NCBI GenBank assembly: GCA_020975725.1
Contig: QXJR01000016.1
Location: 62,001 to 126,000, forward strand
Length of the DNA stretch: 64,000 nucleotides
Direction of reading: 5' to 3'
Source of the DNA: Picocystis sp. L7
Lineage: Eukaryota; Chlorophyta; Picocystophyceae; Picocystales; Picocystaceae
The position numbers were made by a program, and so were the translations under genes. Below are positions 63,123-64,000 of this stretch, piece after piece (within the stretch, counting starts at the first letter, position 1; every line of letters begins with the position of its first letter). The notes under the pieces are model-generated. The model was not told where the DNA came from, made no database searches, and saw only the letters and a list, made by a program, of their open reading frames with translations.

Positions 63123-64000
63123 ATGCGCGACGAAGAGAAAGGATTGCTGCTTGCAGTGAGCAGCTCCGCCTTCATCGGAGCCAGCTTCGTGGTGAAGAAG
63201 AAAGGGCTGCGCCTGGCCGGATCCACGGGACTGCGCGCAGGTACGTGAGAAAGGTTTCGACACGTCTGGAAGCGTGTCGTGACGTGTGCAAGGCACGTGC
63301 GTCGAGGAGACGCATCCGTCGTCATGGCAGACACAGGAGTTGCACGTGTGGCGTGGAACAATGCACAGGATCACTTGCAAGCACGAGCTGACCCGAGCGA
63401 CTGCGAATGGAACGCACAGGAAGTGGTGGGTACTCGTACCTCGTGGAACCACTCTGGTGGGTGGGAATGTTGACCAGTACGTGCCTCTGACAACCAGCAG
63501 ATGCGAATTGAAGCGGTTAAAAGACGAGTTCCGAAGGAGGAACTAGGAACGAGGCTGACTGTGCGGTGCGGCTGGACCTACGGCGAGACAGTGGTGTTTG
63601 GAGAGGCGGCCAATTTCGCAGCGTATGCGTTTGCGCCCGCAACTCTAGTCACGCCGCTGGGTGCACTCAGTATCTTGGTTACGGCAGTGCTGGCCCACTT
63701 TTTCCTCAAAGAAAAATTGAATATATTTGGATGGGTGGGGTGCATACTTTGCATTGTCGGTTCCACCACGATCGTAGTCAATGCACCGGAAGAGAGGATG
63801 GTTCAATCCGTGCAGGAGCTCTGGTCGCTTGCGATGCAGCCAGAGTTCTTGATCTACGCACTCTCGACTGTTGCAACAATACTATTCCTGATCTTCTACG
63901 TGGCACCTTTGCTTGGGGCGACAAACATGCTGGTGTACATTGGGATATGCTCGTTGGTGGGATCCCTCTCTGTCATGAGTTGCAAAGTCCTTGGTATTGC
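63123..64000 (+). CDS. NIPA-type magnesium transporter, 5' part (runs off the window)
   Basis: Exons 63123-63240, 63420-63476 and 63592 to beyond 64000 (introns 179 and 115 bp; both GTACGT donors). Splicing rebuilds LRAGSGGYSYLVEPLWWVGM followed by LTMVFGEAANFAAYAFAPAT, which is the hallmark NIPA segment, then LVTPLGALSILVTAVLAHFF, GCILCIVGSTTIVVNAPEER and YIGICSLVGSLSVMSCKVL. The N terminus MRDEEKGLLLAVSSSAFIGAS is also typical. NIPA proteins are nine-span membrane proteins of the drug/metabolite transporter superfamily, proposed to move Mg2+ in endosomal and plasma membranes. The last ~100-150 residues are outside the window. Confidence 0.92.

Noticed and set aside
1-64000. tRNA and other structured RNA genes
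   Set aside because: I looked for B-box words and cloverleaf arms; the many ggttcgaa words belong to the promoter motif and lack matching arms. A tRNAscan-SE and Rfam run would settle it.

Overview
The window is nuclear DNA of a photosynthetic eukaryote, most likely a green-lineage (chlorophyte or streptophyte) microalga. Evidence for a plastid: a Rubisco assembly factor Raf1 (form IB Rubisco lineage), a Psb27 photosystem II assembly factor with a twin-arginine lumen signal, and a plastid-specific ribosomal protein resembling bL38c/PSRP6. Evidence for a eukaryote: cohesin SMC3, XRN exonuclease, SUMO protease, RBR ubiquitin ligase, MAP3K-epsilon type kinase, and short spliceosomal introns. The species cannot be named from sequence alone.

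Layout. About 31 protein genes are packed on both strands, often head to head or tail to tail. 1-2270 is a 77-bp minisatellite ending about 50 bp before an rlmH-like gene. 2.3-8.9 kb: RlmH, Raf1, bL38c, RRP36 and a TupA-like ATP-grasp membrane protein; a striking array of CRE-like palindromes lies between the last two. 10.7-21.1 kb: Ariadne-type E3 ligase, lipoyl synthase, RLP24, a coiled-coil protein and SMC3. 21.6-35.1 kb: SLC25 carrier, M41-like protease homologue, XRN, ULP1 and PRMT3. 35.2-35.6 kb: remnant of a TnpB/Fanzor-like nuclease in a gene-poor stretch. 36.8-46.0 kb: HSP110, a CS+TPR protein, a small membrane protein, HSBP1 (enclosed by a 480-bp inverted repeat) and a TACC-like coiled coil. 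46.2-55.1 kb: IPK1, NAXE, Psb27, ankyrin-PH-RING protein, NAA30 and a three-RRM protein. 55.3-64.0 kb: MAP3K-epsilon-like kinase, a Cys-containing unknown, TVP23 and the 5' part of a NIPA magnesium transporter that runs off the window.

Gene architecture is unusually uniform. Where introns can be placed they are short (49-351 bp), most start GTGCGT, GTACGT or similar, and nearly all fall in the first 10-20% of the coding sequence; the rest of each gene is one long exon. Coding GC also falls from the 5' to the 3' end. Joining the exons proposed here restores frame in every case and rebuilds family-conserved motifs across the junctions. Many promoters carry polypurine/polypyrimidine minisatellites and a recurring TTCGAA-centred motif (full form CCCTTTCGAAAGGG).

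Functional themes: plastid biogenesis (Raf1, bL38c, Psb27, the M41-like protein), ribosome biogenesis (RlmH, RRP36, RLP24), chromosome and cytoskeleton (SMC3, TACC-like), ubiquitin/SUMO (ARI, ULP1, ANK-RING), and a local group of proteostasis genes (HSP110, CS-TPR, HSBP1). The neighbours do not form an operon-like pathway. Four AT-richer, gene-poor stretches (about 9.0-10.4, 22.9-24.8, 35.6-36.7 and 60.9-63.1 kb) contain nothing I can assign apart from the TnpB-like remnant. Exon models were made by eye and have no transcript support.
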